Positions 12,119-24,484 of a DNA stretch of 64,000 nt are shown in pieces. The notes beneath the pieces were generated by a model, which did not search any database, had not been told where the DNA came from, and saw only the letters and a program-made list of their open reading frames with translations. Both the position numbers and the translations under genes were made by a program. This DNA is from Merluccius polli (taxonomy: Eukaryota; Chordata; Actinopteri; Gadiformes; Merlucciidae): contig JAOPHQ010005140.1 in NCBI GenBank assembly GCA_030340625.1, positions 107,001 through 171,000 of the forward strand. Direction: 5' to 3'. Numbering within the stretch: position 1 is the first letter of the stretch; every line of letters starts with the position of its first letter.

Positions 12119-14335
12119 TATAGAAGGCTCGCTTGGAGAAAATTGCTAGCTGGGTTTTTGAAAGAGGATTTCATCCCTGTCAGGCATTACAGATCACTGA
12201 GGAGCCACGACCTCCTACCCACTCTCGCCTCCACGTTTAAGACTGTTCACAGCAGTCTCTATCCTGTGTTTGTGTGTGTGTCTGCTGCCCGACGGCTTCC
12301 AAGCCCCCTATCCTCGGCAGGTATACACCGCTAGACACACTCGGGCTCATACCGGTGGTCGTGTCTGTAGTTCAGATCGCTGTAATTCGGAGCGTGAATA
12401 TCTGTCGAATATCTCATATCTTTCTAACTTAAAACAAACAACTATCAAACTACATAAACTGCTATTGAGATGTGTGATTCTTTGAACACACCACCCCAGT
12501 AGCGCTATTCTGCCGTAAATTTCACTCTCAGTTTTGATGTCGGGACGTTCATGGCAGTCGGTCATTATTGTAAAACTTCTAAGGAACTCCACCTAAATGT
12601 GCCAGACACCAAACGTTGGCGAACAAGCCTATTTTAGTCTCAACAACAATATGCAACGGCAAAGGCTTTTTTTTTTTACTATTTCATTATACAGTATATC
12701 CTGCTTCAAAACATTTCCATAATACATATCAACATAAGATAAAATGTGTTTATATGACGTCGATAAAATGCTTACAAAATTATTTTTGATTACAATATTT
12801 TTGTTATCGTTTATGGTTTGCCTGACGAGTACTCGTTTACTTAAGTACACGTTTGCACCCTAATTGGAACATTGAGCCCACAGCATTGAACGAAAGGAAA
12901 CAAGATTATTGAATCACAAATGAACTGCTGATGGTCTGGGTAAAGAAATAATGATCCCCTGTCTGAAAGCTATTGTTTAACTTATAATACATTAACTTTT
13001 TTTTATTATGAATTATTCATTAATTGATTTACAGTGGAAAGAGTTTTCCAGACCATGTGCGTAGCACTGTCTTTACTTTCTGTCTTCACAGGCAAACACG
13101 AGATAGACTGTGGTATATTAAACACAGTGATAGCGTTGCAAACTAGCAAATGACCTTAATATAATAATTATTACTGTACTACTATTATGATATTTACATT
13201 CCTTTCTTTTCCTTACACTGATGTAAAAAAATATCTTATCTAAGATGTATTGTGTATTCATTTGTTGGACATGTAATTTTGATTATCCACTTCAGATAAT
13301 AAACAAAAAAAACTATAATAACATTGAAGCTTTAAGTGCACCGAAAATGTTTTTGTCACCACAAAGGAAGGTCAGGTGGGTGACCCTAAACTCGAGGACC
13401 ATTGAAATAGTAAAAATAGTACAATGATGTCCATGTGCCTTCTGTCGCACTCTTGTCTTGACTTTGGATTGTCCTTTTGGAAAGCGTGACCAACCCATAG
13501 ACCCTATCTTTCTTTCAAATCACACTGTTTGTATGAGCTGTCCCCAACAACAAAAATACCAACAACAAACAAACCCATATCACACACTTAAATGTTCAGT
13601 TTGTAGGATTTAGTGGCATCTAGCAGAACAGACTTGGCAGAAATTGAATATATAATATTCATAAGTATGTTTTAATTGTATGAGTGTATAATAGTGTATA
13701 AGTGTATAATCCCATGACAATAAGAATCGTTGTTGTTTCATTTCCTTAAAATGAGCCTTTATATCTACATAGGGAGCAGGTCCTCTTCTGCGGAGCCCGC
13801 CATGTATGGTGGGAAAATCCATGTTAGCATAACATTCCTGCCAGATGTCTTATCATGCCAAATGTTTTTACACTGCCTTTACTCACTCCAGGGGGTGGTC
13901 AAGGGGTCAGATGTACCCGCCGTGAAGGCAACGCAACGTTTGCTGTCGTGGGTGTGTGGGGAGGTCATGAAGTAATACCTCAAGTCATCTCCTGACTCTT
14001 ATCACCTGCCAGGCCCATGTGTTAATCTAGTCTTGGGTTCCTGGGGAAGGGGCCAAACTGGGATAAAAGACTCAATGTCAATGTCACAATGATCTGGGCC
14101 CACTCTGTTAGAGAGGGGACTCATGTATGCATGCAATAAGTAAGGGATAATCCACGACGAGGTGTGCATGTATCGAAAAATAATGCACAACGTGGGGGCT
14201 AAGAACCTAAAAGGGCTAAAAATATAAGGGTGTTGATTTATATTTTGGGATAATTCTGTCTCAAAAGTTCAACTTTTAGCTCGCACTACTTTGTGTGTGC
14301 CTGTAAACAAACGGCAAATGACTGGAGAAATATAT

Positions 14336-14369
14336 GGGTCTGACTAATGCCTGGGTCAGACTAATGCCT
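14336..14369. repeat. 17-bp tandem duplication
   Basis: GGGTCTGACTAATGCCT is followed directly by GGGTCAGACTAATGCCT, with one difference. It lies in the central part of TTAA element 1. Confidence 0.9.
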
Positions 14370-14411
14370 AATGTCAGTTAACATGAGATTCATATGGAAT
14401 GCGGACGTTAG

Positions 14412-14511
14412 CTTATTACTCCAGTAAATAGAGACGACTTTAGTAATGACATGGTAACGTTACCTTATTACTCCAGTAAATAGAGACGACCTTAGTAATG
14501 ACATGGCAACG
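14412..14511. repeat. 52-bp tandem duplication
   Basis: Two copies of a 52-bp unit starting CTTATTACTCCAGTAAATAG. The second copy, which lacks only the last bases, differs at few positions. Its high identity suggests a recent event compared with the element that contains it. Confidence 0.92.
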
Positions 14512-14879
14512 GGGAAGCTTTCTAAACGTAGTCCCCCTGAGTCCAGTCCAAGTTGACAGTTACTAACGTTTCGTTCAGCGCAATTTTTAGACCGGTGATG
14601 AGGCTGCTTGCGTCCTGGTCAGAATCGAGTATTCACCTGGGCCATGGTATAAATACAATTTATGAATCTATCAAGGAACCTCATCACTTGACACTTGGCT
14701 ACTCGATGCTGTCATAGAAGATGACATCATTTTGGAAGTACCTATTGGCACCTTACAGGCCGGTACAGGCCACCGTAGCTTCTCCTACATTGTGGGAAAG
14801 GGTGGAGGGGGTATTCAGTTGGTTGCAATCTGCAACCTCACCAATAGATGCCACTAAATCCTACACACTGCACCTTTAA

Positions 14880-16876
14880 TGTTGTGGTTTCGTGAAAACA
14901 ATCTGGGGCGGTGTAGTATAACTCCATAAGTTATACGTTGATTTGGGTTGGTTTGTCATTGGTTTGTCATTGCATCACTGCTCTATGACAAAGAAGATAA
15001 TCTCTTATATAAATATATTTAGGTTGCATTCTTTTACGGTTGGCTGGCTGGATAATTGAACAGATAAAAAAATTCAAATATGGTGAATCTCTGTCACTTT
15101 GGAAATGTGACAACAAAGTTTTCTTCAGTTTCATCCTGAAACCCGCAAAGAATTCCAAAAGACTGCTGTGACGTCTTCATATCCCACAATATTATTTGAC
15201 CTCTAGTTGTTTACCGAGTTCTTGTTGTTGATGAGGATACCTTTATGAATACATTAAAAGCTATGTTTGGATCCTGCCGATTTCCTCGTCTGACGACTGT
15301 TTCTGTATGCAGCAGAAGAAGTGTACACAAGGTGCAAAGCAACCAGCAGGCCCACTGCCATGTCCTCAAATCCTCCCTTCTGACAAACAAAAGACACACA
15401 CACACGCACACAAACACACACACGAAACACACGCAAGAAGAACAAACTTGGGCTCAGCAGGATAGTTAAGGTCATGGCTCTTTTCGATGCTCTCCAGCAG
15501 CCTGTCGGGCTGAAGAGAAATGAAAGCCGTTCAGGGGAGCACTGCGGAAAGGCACCGACTGCACAAAGTCTGATAACACCCACCCCCCCTCCCCCAAAAC
15601 CTCACACCCCACACTGCCCTCCCATGCTTTACCTGACATAGCCTTGCACTCTCCGCCACCTCTCTGTCATAAAACTTTTTTATTTTCCCCGAGATTGTTG
15701 CGCACATGTTGGCTGGCAGAGCATCGGGTGACCAGGCTACTTTCTTTTAGCAAATCCATGCGTGAAATTACGCAGCATGAGCACACAGGAAATGTGTCTA
15801 CATGAGTGTGTGTGTGTTTGGTGTTAGATGACGCAGTAGTACCTGGGTGCTTTGAACAAGCATGGAAATGAGCTGGTGGGTTTTTTTTCCGCGCGTGCAT
15901 GGCATCACGACACATGGCGGGAGAGCTTAATCCAAGTCAATGTTTGCGGGGACCGCTATCGATGTGTTTGGAGGAGGTCTGGGGGCCGTAACTGCTCCCG
16001 CGGGGATGCGATAAGAGCCTGCACGTCTGCAGCATACTTAGTGGTTTCTAACCGGAGTGTATTTTTTTTATGCCAAGCTTGGGAATGTTTACCTGTATGG
16101 TGGAGTACACTGAATTCTGTGTGTCTTAGTGAGGTTCACTAAACCAAATGTGAACCTGTTGTAGTCGCTGAATCGTGTCTGCTATTTAAAAGAAAACAAG
16201 GTTGGAAAACATGCTCAGCCATGATTTAAACGGCAAACCTCCTTCAATTTACGAATGAGAATTCACACAAAACACCAATTATTACATTCGCACAAATTTC
16301 AAATGTAGCATTTGTAACACTTGTGTGCCTTACTTCCAATTTCCTTAACTGCACAAAATGTAACCCATGTATGCATAGGCCTACATAATGCCAAATGGAA
16401 CCTGTGAGTCAATATCAAATACGGTGCTACTTTAGCAATCCGTAAGACTACGTATTTTCCCCTCCATAATACTTTCCAGGGGAGAATTCCTGACAGCCTA
16501 ATTGGATTCGCAGGGTTGTGCGTGTGTGTGTTTACACACGGCCTGTGTATGTTTTTATGTGCAAACGGTATTGAGCGGTCCGAATGATATCCCATAGACA
16601 GCTGTCCTCTAGCAGAGTCCTCTACCATGCACAGCTAATTCCTTTTGAGTGGGCAGATGGATCAGGACAACCGCCTGATGGACTGTGCAAATAGCATGCA
16701 TTTTGCTCTTGGCAAGCCCTCGGCATACTTTGTGCCTGAGTAAGAGGTGAATTGTGTTGATGGAGACCTGGATTCAGACGTTCAAACAGACATAATAGGC
16801 TGCTTCTGCATATTTTGGTTTATAAAACGGATAGTTCTGGTCCTTGATTCTGATTGGCTCTGGAGCCTGTGACCAC
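14880..16876. other. Gene-free stretch
   Basis: A compound CA repeat (15394-15424) is the only clear feature. Overlapping frames of about 75-110 codons on both strands reflect repeats and chance. Confidence 0.45.
15394..15424. repeat. Interrupted (CA)n microsatellite
   Basis: CA units interrupted by single G and A changes. Confidence 0.9.
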
Positions 16877-17575
16877 TAGCGGTGTGACGATACACAAACG
16901 CATGATATGATACGATATAGTCACGATATTAAAAATGAAGTTCAAATGAAGACAATGTATAATTGAACAATATTACTTGCTTATTACTGAGAGAAAAATG
17001 TACTAGGAAGACAATTTTTACCACAAAGTATGGCAGAGGTATGAAACAATAGTTAAAATAACAGTGAACTATGACATTTAATTAGAAATACAAAAAAGTG
17101 GTGTTCTCCACTGCAGGGGACTTTCAAACTTTGTGCTTCAGGACAATGAGCATATCAACATTTTCAGGCTAAAAGTAAATTGAACGGAGTTGGAGTTAAG
17201 AGACAACATCTACGTCCGAATTGTTTCACAAGTTGCCTCTCCGCAAGTAGATCATAAAAAGCTAAAAGGTCGTCAGATGATAGCCAATGGGTTGCCAGAT
17301 TGCATTTCGGCCGATGTGTTCTGCCTCTTTTGCTCTCCACACGGACCGTTTACCCGGATGTGACCAAAGCCGCTCAAACATGATTGGTCAATACTACTCG
17401 GACCACAAATGGAAACCAGAATGCTTCCGATACCAAAATATTGTCCCTTTGCCTACAGATTCTGCATTCATATACAGATATCTTTTTATAGAGATGAATG
17501 TGAAGTGAGTCATGTTTGTTTCGCGATGCATTTTTAAGCTTGCATATCATGGCACGATATTTTGTCACACCCCTA
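16877..17575. mobile_element. hAT-like non-autonomous element, 699 bp
   Basis: Seen: TAGCGGTGTGACGATAC at the left and GTCACACCCCTA at the right are inverted complements with one mismatch over the first 12 bases. CACGATAT-type sequence lies just inside both ends. The flanking octamers GTGACCAC and GTGATAGC agree at only five of eight positions, so the target duplication is weak. Known: TAGGGGTGTGACGATA-type ends are typical of hAT families in fish. No transposase frame is present. Confidence 0.72.
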
Positions 17576-18521
17576 GTGATAGCATAACAGTTAATTTTTA
17601 GTATTAATGCGCCTGAATGCTAAAGCCTGTATGCTAGCCTGTGTTGCTTTGCAACTATTTTCCTGTCTTGAGGAACTATATTGCTTGGCGGAAACATTTC
17701 AATAAATGGTCGCATTTTATGTTGCTGTGTTTTATTTTGTGAAATCTCACTAGGTTGTCTATGTTAACCATTTTATCAAAGCAGTTAGCCACTTGAGGCC
17801 ATGATTTAAAGTGATTTTAGAACAGCTAGGGGGCGTTGTTAGGCACAGCGGAAGGGTTCTACAATATCTGTAAAACTAATGGCTCTCATGGCTTATTGCT
17901 TAACTACGTGTGTGGGATGGTTTTTGTTTATGTGCATGCTCAATCACTGGGGTGCTGAACAAACATGCAATAGCCTACCTCATTGCCATCAAACTGGAAA
18001 TTATGTTGATCCAACCAAATTCTCTAACATAAAATGTATTGGTCAAAACATAATCCACTATGCCCAGAACCTCAACCCTCTTTACAGGCTTTGGCGCATG
18101 AAAAAACCCCAATTAAAAAATGCCAATAATCCTCGGATTGAGGGAACAGATGGATTTTACTTTACATGGTTGAGGCAATTACTCCTTACTAGCATAACCC
18201 AAAGTCATCGTTGGCTGTAATTTACCCGCATAGCCATAAACCGAAGAATGGTAATGACTCAAAGGTCAGGAAAAAAAGGCCTGCTAGTGTGGTATAGTCC
18301 CATTTATTCCTTAATACCCTGAGAAACTCTGACGTTATCGATCGCCCGCACTGCATGACTTTGAAAAGTAATTGCGAGGTTCTATACGATGGGATTTCTC
18401 TCCCTGTGGAACACCTTTATTACCACAATATAGCACTCCCCCTTTCCTCCCTAAAGAAATATAAGGCAGTCAATATTGTCCCGCCTGTCTGTTTGCATAG
18501 CTGGAGAAGCAGGGCGAGAGG
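17576..18521. other. Gene-free stretch
   Basis: A 113-codon plus-strand frame at 17879-18220 has no recognisable domain. Nothing else was seen. Confidence 0.45.
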
Positions 18522-18660
18522 TAGGGGTGCACGATATAGTGACTCAATACCAATATCGCAATATCACATTGCGCAATATCACATTGCGCAATATCAAACC
18601 GAAAATGTCAGGGAAAGTATGCGATATTCCATTGATGTTGTGGAGAGATCCATCCGTCCA
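18522..18660. mobile_element. hAT-like end fragment with 15-bp tandem repeat
   Basis: TAGGGGTGCACGATATAG at the left resembles hAT-type termini. It is followed by CGCAATATCACATTG twice and a partial third copy (18557-18596). I did not find the matching right end, so the right boundary given is arbitrary and the copy is probably truncated. Confidence 0.5.
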
Positions 18661-18823
18661 TTTGGCTGTGTGGCTCGGTTGTGTTTGATGTAGAGCCCGC
18701 TTGAAACCGCTGAATAATGGTCAACTTTCATTGGCCAGTTGCCCTGTCACATGCATGTGTGAGCGCACGGGTCCACTAAACGAACATACCCTATGGAACA
18801 TACCACGTGACGTGTGTGCATGC

Positions 18824-18825
<2 letters not shown>

Positions 18826-18864
<39 letters not shown>
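18826..18864. repeat. (GA)n microsatellite
   Basis: An uninterrupted GA repeat of about 39 bases. Confidence 0.95.
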
Positions 18865-18867
<3 letters not shown>

Positions 18868-18971
18868 GCGGAACAGTCAGACATACACAGAAAGAGAGAG
18901 CCAGGGTTCATTTAGTTGACGTCATCGTCATATTCCCATTTAATTTTTGAAACAGTTAAATTGGTTCAAAC

Positions 18972-19158
18972 TAGAGATGGGCATAGATTAAAATATTTAA
19001 TCTAGATTAATCTAGATTAAGCTTGAAATTAATCTAGGTTAATCTAGATTAATGTGGCTCCTTTGAATGATGTCGAAGGTGTCCATAATATGTGTTTGCT
19101 ACCTAAATAATGACTTATATTACCTAAATAATGACTTATATTGCCTAAATAATGACTA
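18972..19158. mobile_element. hAT-like end with inverted and tandem subrepeats
   Basis: TAGAGATGGGCATAGATTA at the left resembles a hAT-type terminus common in teleosts. Inside are two 24-bp blocks of TCTAGATTAA units (18997-19020 and 19029-19052); because the unit is nearly self-complementary they are both direct and inverted repeats, with one mismatch. Then come nearly three copies of a 21-bp unit starting TACCTAAATAATGACTTA (19100-19158). No opposite terminus (TGCCCATCTCTA) was found, so the element is truncated or strongly rearranged. Confidence 0.55.
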
Positions 19159-19165
19159 AAAGTGG

Positions 19166-19300
19166 GTCTGCGCGATTGTTGAGCGGGGGGGGGGGGGGGG
19201 GTGGTGCTACCGGAGCTTTTTGTTCAACGGGAGGTGCTACCGGAGCCTTCAGTTGCCGAATTGTTGAGCGGGGGGGTGGGGGGGGGTGCTACCGGAGGAT
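19166..19300. repeat. G-rich minisatellite-like block
   Basis: GATTGTTGAGCGGGG-type and GTGCTACCGGAG segments recur irregularly; the latter occurs three times. It includes G17 at 19185-19201 and a second long G-rich run near 19270-19286. It is G-quadruplex-prone by composition. Confidence 0.75.
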
Positions 19301-19318
19301 TTCGGTTTGCGTTAATAT

Positions 19319-19341
19319 CGGCGATAAAAATATTATCGCCG
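19319..19341. repeat. Short perfect hairpin
   Basis: CGGCGATAA and TTATCGCCG pair over 9 bp around AAATA. Together with the hAT-like end 350 bp upstream it may belong to the interior of that element. Confidence 0.6.
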
Positions 19342-22300
19342 TCATCACTAGTTCAAACACATGTTTTATCTGATTAATGCTTCAAAAGGCAAAAGTACAG
19401 TATCAAGTAAGTGTGAAGGAAGTCGATGGTGTTTGGATCCACTCTTGGTCCGAGTCGGTTACGGCAGAGCTTCAATGTATCGCCCACCAGACAAGTCACG
19501 GCGTGCTGCGTCGTGTAGTAGAAAGGACAACCCATGTCGGAAGATTCAATTTTAGGTCTTGTTCTGTGTTTAATGTAATGGCTGGCAATGGACGGCGCTG
19601 CGATGCGTGCCAAGGTTTTGAGCAGTGCTGGAAGTTATAGCGTGGCTGTATGGCGGCGCTGGTGTGAGCGCTCTCACTGGAAACACGACCCATTTAAGTT
19701 CCAATTAAGACACATGGCTTTGAACTTATGGGGGTACTTCAAATTAGCATAAAACAAAAAAGGTGGTTTGTACATTGTGCAAAGTTTCAATGAAATTGCA
19801 CCGCAGCACTAGCGCTATTCAAGAGCATCCAAAGAAAAAACATGCACTATTCTGGTTGACGGATCACCAGAAAAGGAAAAGAAAACTGGAGTCCATTACC
19901 TAATTACCAGCCTGCAACCAGTTATTATTAGTATGTAGATCTCTTTGATATTTTTGTCCTTGTTTAATCATTTAAATAAATACCCCTACCCCACTCTGAG
20001 CAAGCTGGCTTGCTGGTTGATTGTATTTAGTTGAAACATTTTGGGGGAAGATGAGAAGAAAAAAAACTTTTCTACAACCACAGAAATATGCTGTTTTTTA
20101 GATTTGCGTGCATTGCCGATGATTCACTCTTGGCCTATATGCCTATTTACAATGTTTTTTTGTGTTCCTGCCGCCTTTCTTGTTTTCATTTTAGAAGAGC
20201 GGGATGAGTTTTCATGGTCCTTATGAGAGAGGAGTCTTGAGGGCTAGAAGAGAGAGAGAGGGAGAGAGAGAGACAAGAGAGAAGAGAAAGATGTGAGAAT
20301 ACAAGTGAGCAAGTGCATCAAACCAAGGAAGGTGAGTGTGTGAGAGTTTGAGTTTGGCAGAGAGATGTGGTCGAGTTGCGATTACTATGCTCCATGATGT
20401 TTCGCATGGCTCCTCTTTCCAATAGCCTGAAGCGACCACAGCTCACATTTGGGCTGCCAACCAAAAGGTGGATATCAGCATTCCTTTGAGCATCCCTGCC
20501 TCCTTCACCACCCCTAAGCAGACTTCAGACACACACATACACTGCTTCTATCAACGTATTGCGGCGTGTGCTGTGGCTTTGAAGTGGGAGCTACGTGCTG
20601 CATTTAAAAGTTGCTTTAAATTGCGTTGCACCGTTTATGGCTGCGGTATTAATTGTCAACTAGCACAAGGAAGGGCTACCCGGCCAACTGAGTTTAGGAA
20701 CATATGGCCCTCTAAAAATCACCCAGATTGCACTTGCAAGTAGATTAGAGAAAACGAGCAGGGGAAATAATGGAGTGATTTTAGAGCCAGGATAGTTAAA
20801 TTCAAAGTTTTTGTTGTAAAGTCGAATGAACAAAAAATCCTAATGTAGATCGACAAAATGTTTCAGTCCACCAATCCAACAAGCTGTTTATGGGGAAAGT
20901 CCAATAACTGATTGCTTTGGAGGCTTTACATTAGGGATAAGGCAGAGGGAAATTCATTTTTGAATAGTTGCCCGTCAGAAAACAAAACAATGTCTGTGTC
21001 AGTGAAGCCATGCGGATAACTTGTTGGCCCTTGACGGCACCCTGAGTGTATGCTCTTCGCGCCTTGCCGGGGAATTACCAATGTTTGTCCGCCCAGTATA
21101 AGGTTTAGATAAACACTTTTATTAACATCACTTTTGTTGTGCCCCATAAAACCCTGACACTGGTTGGCTGCTCTACACACTGCTCTGCTCTCCCTACTGT
21201 ACGCATATTAAGGTTTCAGATCCCTGGCGAATACACATTTTCCGCCCCCCCCGCTCCCCCCCCCAAAAAAGAAAAAACAAACTAGGTTTGTACTTCGCCG
21301 TTAATTACAGCAGAGCAATGTTTTTCTCTCACCCTGAAATTAAAATGCAGGAAAATAATTTGCATAATAAATATTATGTGATATGTCCTGCAATTCGTAC
21401 CTTTCCCTTTCGCTATCTTTTTTGTTCATTTTGTTCAATGAACAAGAAGGCACAAGTGTGGTTTTCCTTAGCTGTCAGCTGCCCCAACTAGCGTGTCTAA
21501 TGAAAGAAAAAGATGATAAAAAAAAGCTAGGAGGCATTCTCTGTGTTTGACAATGTGCCATTAAGCCGTCCACAGGCTCAGCCCAGCAGATGCTTCCTGA
21601 TTAATGCCTGTTACTTTCCCCCTCTTTTAGGGCCCCCCTGTAATGATACAGAATTAGTGAGTTCACACTCCTGGTGATGAGCGATGCAAGCAGCTCAACA
21701 ACACCACTGTCTTGTTTAATTGTAAACCTGGCTGTACATGTTGGAGTGCCTCCTCTTTAAGATTGACGGTGCTGTAACTTCTGTGCGGGTCACATCGTAA
21801 TAATGCAGACCGGCGTAGGTTTTACGAGGGTGATTTGTGGACGGTTGAAGCTACTGTACAAAGTTTCATGAACAAATGACACTTTAAGCAGGGTGGAGGA
21901 TTGATTTTTAGGCTAAAAAAAACTGCGCTGTGGTGAAAAAACAACTTGGATAAGTGTCAAATCTAATCACACATTCCACATTTATCCTCAGTCACAGTTC
22001 TGAGAATTAAATTGTCCTCTCGTTTTCATAATAATAGAACATATATAAAGTATTGTTTCAAATATGTTATTTGAAAACCAAGCAACGCAAGTGCAACCAC
22101 CATGGGACTATATAAACACCAAAAGTAAGGTATTAGCCTGTATGTTATGAAGAAATAGCTGGATTCAGTTGAAAAAGCTTTCCCAACAAAGCAAGGCACC
22201 TTGTCGGAAAAGGACATTTTTTTTACCTGGTGTTAATCCATGCATAGTGCAGGGTGAAATTTGAATTTGGCTCTCAATTTTTTTATAAAGGTGACTGGGG

Positions 22301-23356
22301 GGCAGGGTGTCCTATGCTGTGACATTTACGGTATCTATACCTTTCATTTTTCAATTTTGGCCACATTTTGACACATGTCAGGATGCGTCATGTGTTGAAT
22401 GTCAGGGCCCACATAAAATTGGATTACGTTTGGATTACCTTTGGCCAACAGAAGACTGTCAGATATATCGGTGCTCATAAAAAACACATTACCCAAAAAA
22501 GATGATGATTGTTGTTGGCCTGGTCTTATTGCAGCTCACTTGATGTTCAGTGTACTGACTTGAATTTAATAGTCTGTACTCTGGGCTTAACAATGAATTG
22601 TTAATGATTACAATAATACATTTTTCTAGTGGCAACACTAAAACTTCTAATTGTGCATGTTGGAAAATAAAAATGTTTTTCAGCACCAGATCCCTCTGTA
22701 AATAGTTATGGGGCACAACAATAATTAGAACCCTAACTCATTAGACTTAATTAGATATATGTTTACCTAATAATAATTAGGTCATGATAGGTATTTATAA
22801 AAAAATACAATAAACATATTTTTGAAGATGCATACTTCCAACTACAAAAAACTACAGTTCGTTACAGGCTATCCTAAGTAGCGATCATATAATACATATT
22901 AATATAAAAACGTTCACTGAATTATTTGTATTTCAGTTACGGCAGTAAACGCAAAATAATGGCCGCAAACAAAATGGCCAACTCCCCACCTTAGTATCAG
23001 CCACTACCTTTATCATTACCCTTTGTCCATAGACTCCTCTTCCCCATGTGACCTTCGTGTCTCTGTTGAGGATCGCTGGGCTTAGGGAATGGATCGCTAG
23101 GGGAGAAGAGGCTAATTTCCCCCACTCAAGACAATCTCCACGCCAAAGCTTTTCGCTGTACACCCATCCGAAAAGATTTCCAGATAGTGCAGTGGCAGCT
23201 CTCGCAGAAAAGCCTGTTATTAATGGAAAGGTCAACGCGGGTTGGGTGGTTAGATAGTTGCACAGAGATACTGTCACTTCTCTTGCCTTAACCTTCCCAA
23301 GGCAGAGCAGCAACTAGAGAGAATAACAAGCTCATAGGGGTATTACGGTACTCTTA
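19342..23356. other. Gene-free stretch
   Basis: No coding signal. The 126-codon minus frame at 22933-23313 has no recognised motif. The segment around 21530-21700 is free of simple repeats and contains short AT-rich sites, but I cannot show that it is conserved. Confidence 0.4.
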
Positions 23357-23390
<34 letters not shown>

Positions 23391-23498
23391 ACTGCCTCTC
23401 TCTGTCTGTCTTTCTCACTCCCTCTCTCTGTCACTCTCACTCCCTCTCGCTGTCTCTCTCGCTCCCTCTCTCACTCTCTCTCTCTGTCTCTCTCTCAC
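23357..23498. repeat. Compound (CT)n array
   Basis: CT repeats interrupted by CTGT, CACT and CCCT units over about 140 bases. Confidence 0.93.
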
Positions 23499-24271
23499 TT
23501 TCCTTATAGAAATTGGAATTCCAGTCATGTTGGATTAGCTCTTGTCTAGCCCCCTTCTTTATGCTGGTGTTATCATTGACTGAAAAAAGCGGGATCCGTC
23601 TCCCTTTTCTGGTGAATTCATGGCCACACAATGCTTCTTTGTTATTTTGGTGAAGCATTTGGCCAGTTTTGAAATTGTTATCCTCAATGTAAGTTTACTT
23701 TAATGCTTACTAGTAATAAAGGGGTAGTATGATCTTTCTCACTTAATCAAACACAAGTTATCGTCGTTGTTTACAAAATGAATAGCATTAGGGCCTAATA
23801 ATCAAACACATTATTTCTGCAACTATTCTGAAAAGTGTGAAGTTTGCCTCCTAAACTCATTACACTAAACAATTGTTTCTATTTAAGGAGGGTAATAAAC
23901 ACTCCCCAAATTGGTTGAAAGAGAAACATGTTGACATTTATACAAGATATTTTACCATGAAAGTGGCTGTTTTTTTTGTGTGGGGGGGGGGGTGAAAAAA
24001 AACCTTGCAACCATGGAAACCAGAGTGTGTAATTGTCCATAAGCATGTCCTGTATAATGAGAGGATGTTATCACGTCACAGCTCAAGATGGATAGAACAG
24101 CCGATATTGATCATTGTGGGATCGGTCAATAAACATTGTTTCTATGTTTTATTTATTGTGTTTTTTTTTAATCAATGTCGAGATTGGAGATAACATCTCT
24201 CGTCTCTGTGGTAGTTATTTTCCCAGCATGCTACTCATTTCATGTGTTGATGTATTGGTACATATTAAAAT

Positions 24272-24326
24272 TGTGTGTGTGTGTGCATGTTTGTGTGTGT
24301 GTATGTGCGTGTGTGCATGTGTGTGT
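24272..24326. repeat. Interrupted (TG)n microsatellite
   Basis: TG units with GCATGT interruptions. Confidence 0.92.
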
Positions 24327-24452
24327 CGGCTCTGCAAACCAAGAATCCCTCTACAGCCGAAGGGGGTGTATTTTTGTTGTTGTTTTTGTCGGCTTATTCT
24401 AGAAGGGTCCTTCTCTTTGATCACCCCAGTTTTAGCTAACCGATTGTTGAAA

Positions 24453-24484
24453 AGCATGACACGCGGGATGACGCGTGTCATGCT
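24453..24484. repeat. Perfect 13-bp hairpin
   Basis: AGCATGACACGCG and CGCGTGTCATGCT pair perfectly around GGATGA. No element boundary or T run is associated with it. Confidence 0.85.

Larger units (their letters stand above)
10351..13587. other. Gene-free stretch
   Basis: Two microsatellites (11820-11848 and 12099-12118) are the only clear features. The frame at 11262-11663 on the minus strand (133 codons) has no recognisable domain and no codon signal that I can defend. Confidence 0.45.
13592..14875. mobile_element. TTAA-flanked TIR element 1 (Kolobok- or piggyBac-like)
   Basis: Seen: TTAA lies directly outside both ends (13588-13591 and 14876-14879). The first 30 bases on the left and the inverted last 30 on the right agree in all but a few positions and share TGTAGGATTTAGTGGCATCT-type sequence. 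The right half has GATTGCAACC-containing sequence typical of a repeat widespread in teleosts. Known: Kolobok and piggyBac both duplicate TTAA; Kolobok ends start with two purines, and the better preserved right end reads AGGTGCAGTG outward-in, so Kolobok is favoured. No transposase is encoded. The centre (about 13,840-14,720) looks unrelated to the outer parts and may be a secondary insertion. Confidence 0.75.

Noticed and set aside
18557..18596. CRISPR-like array
   Set aside because: The 15-bp units are directly adjacent without spacers, and the surroundings are a vertebrate transposon end.
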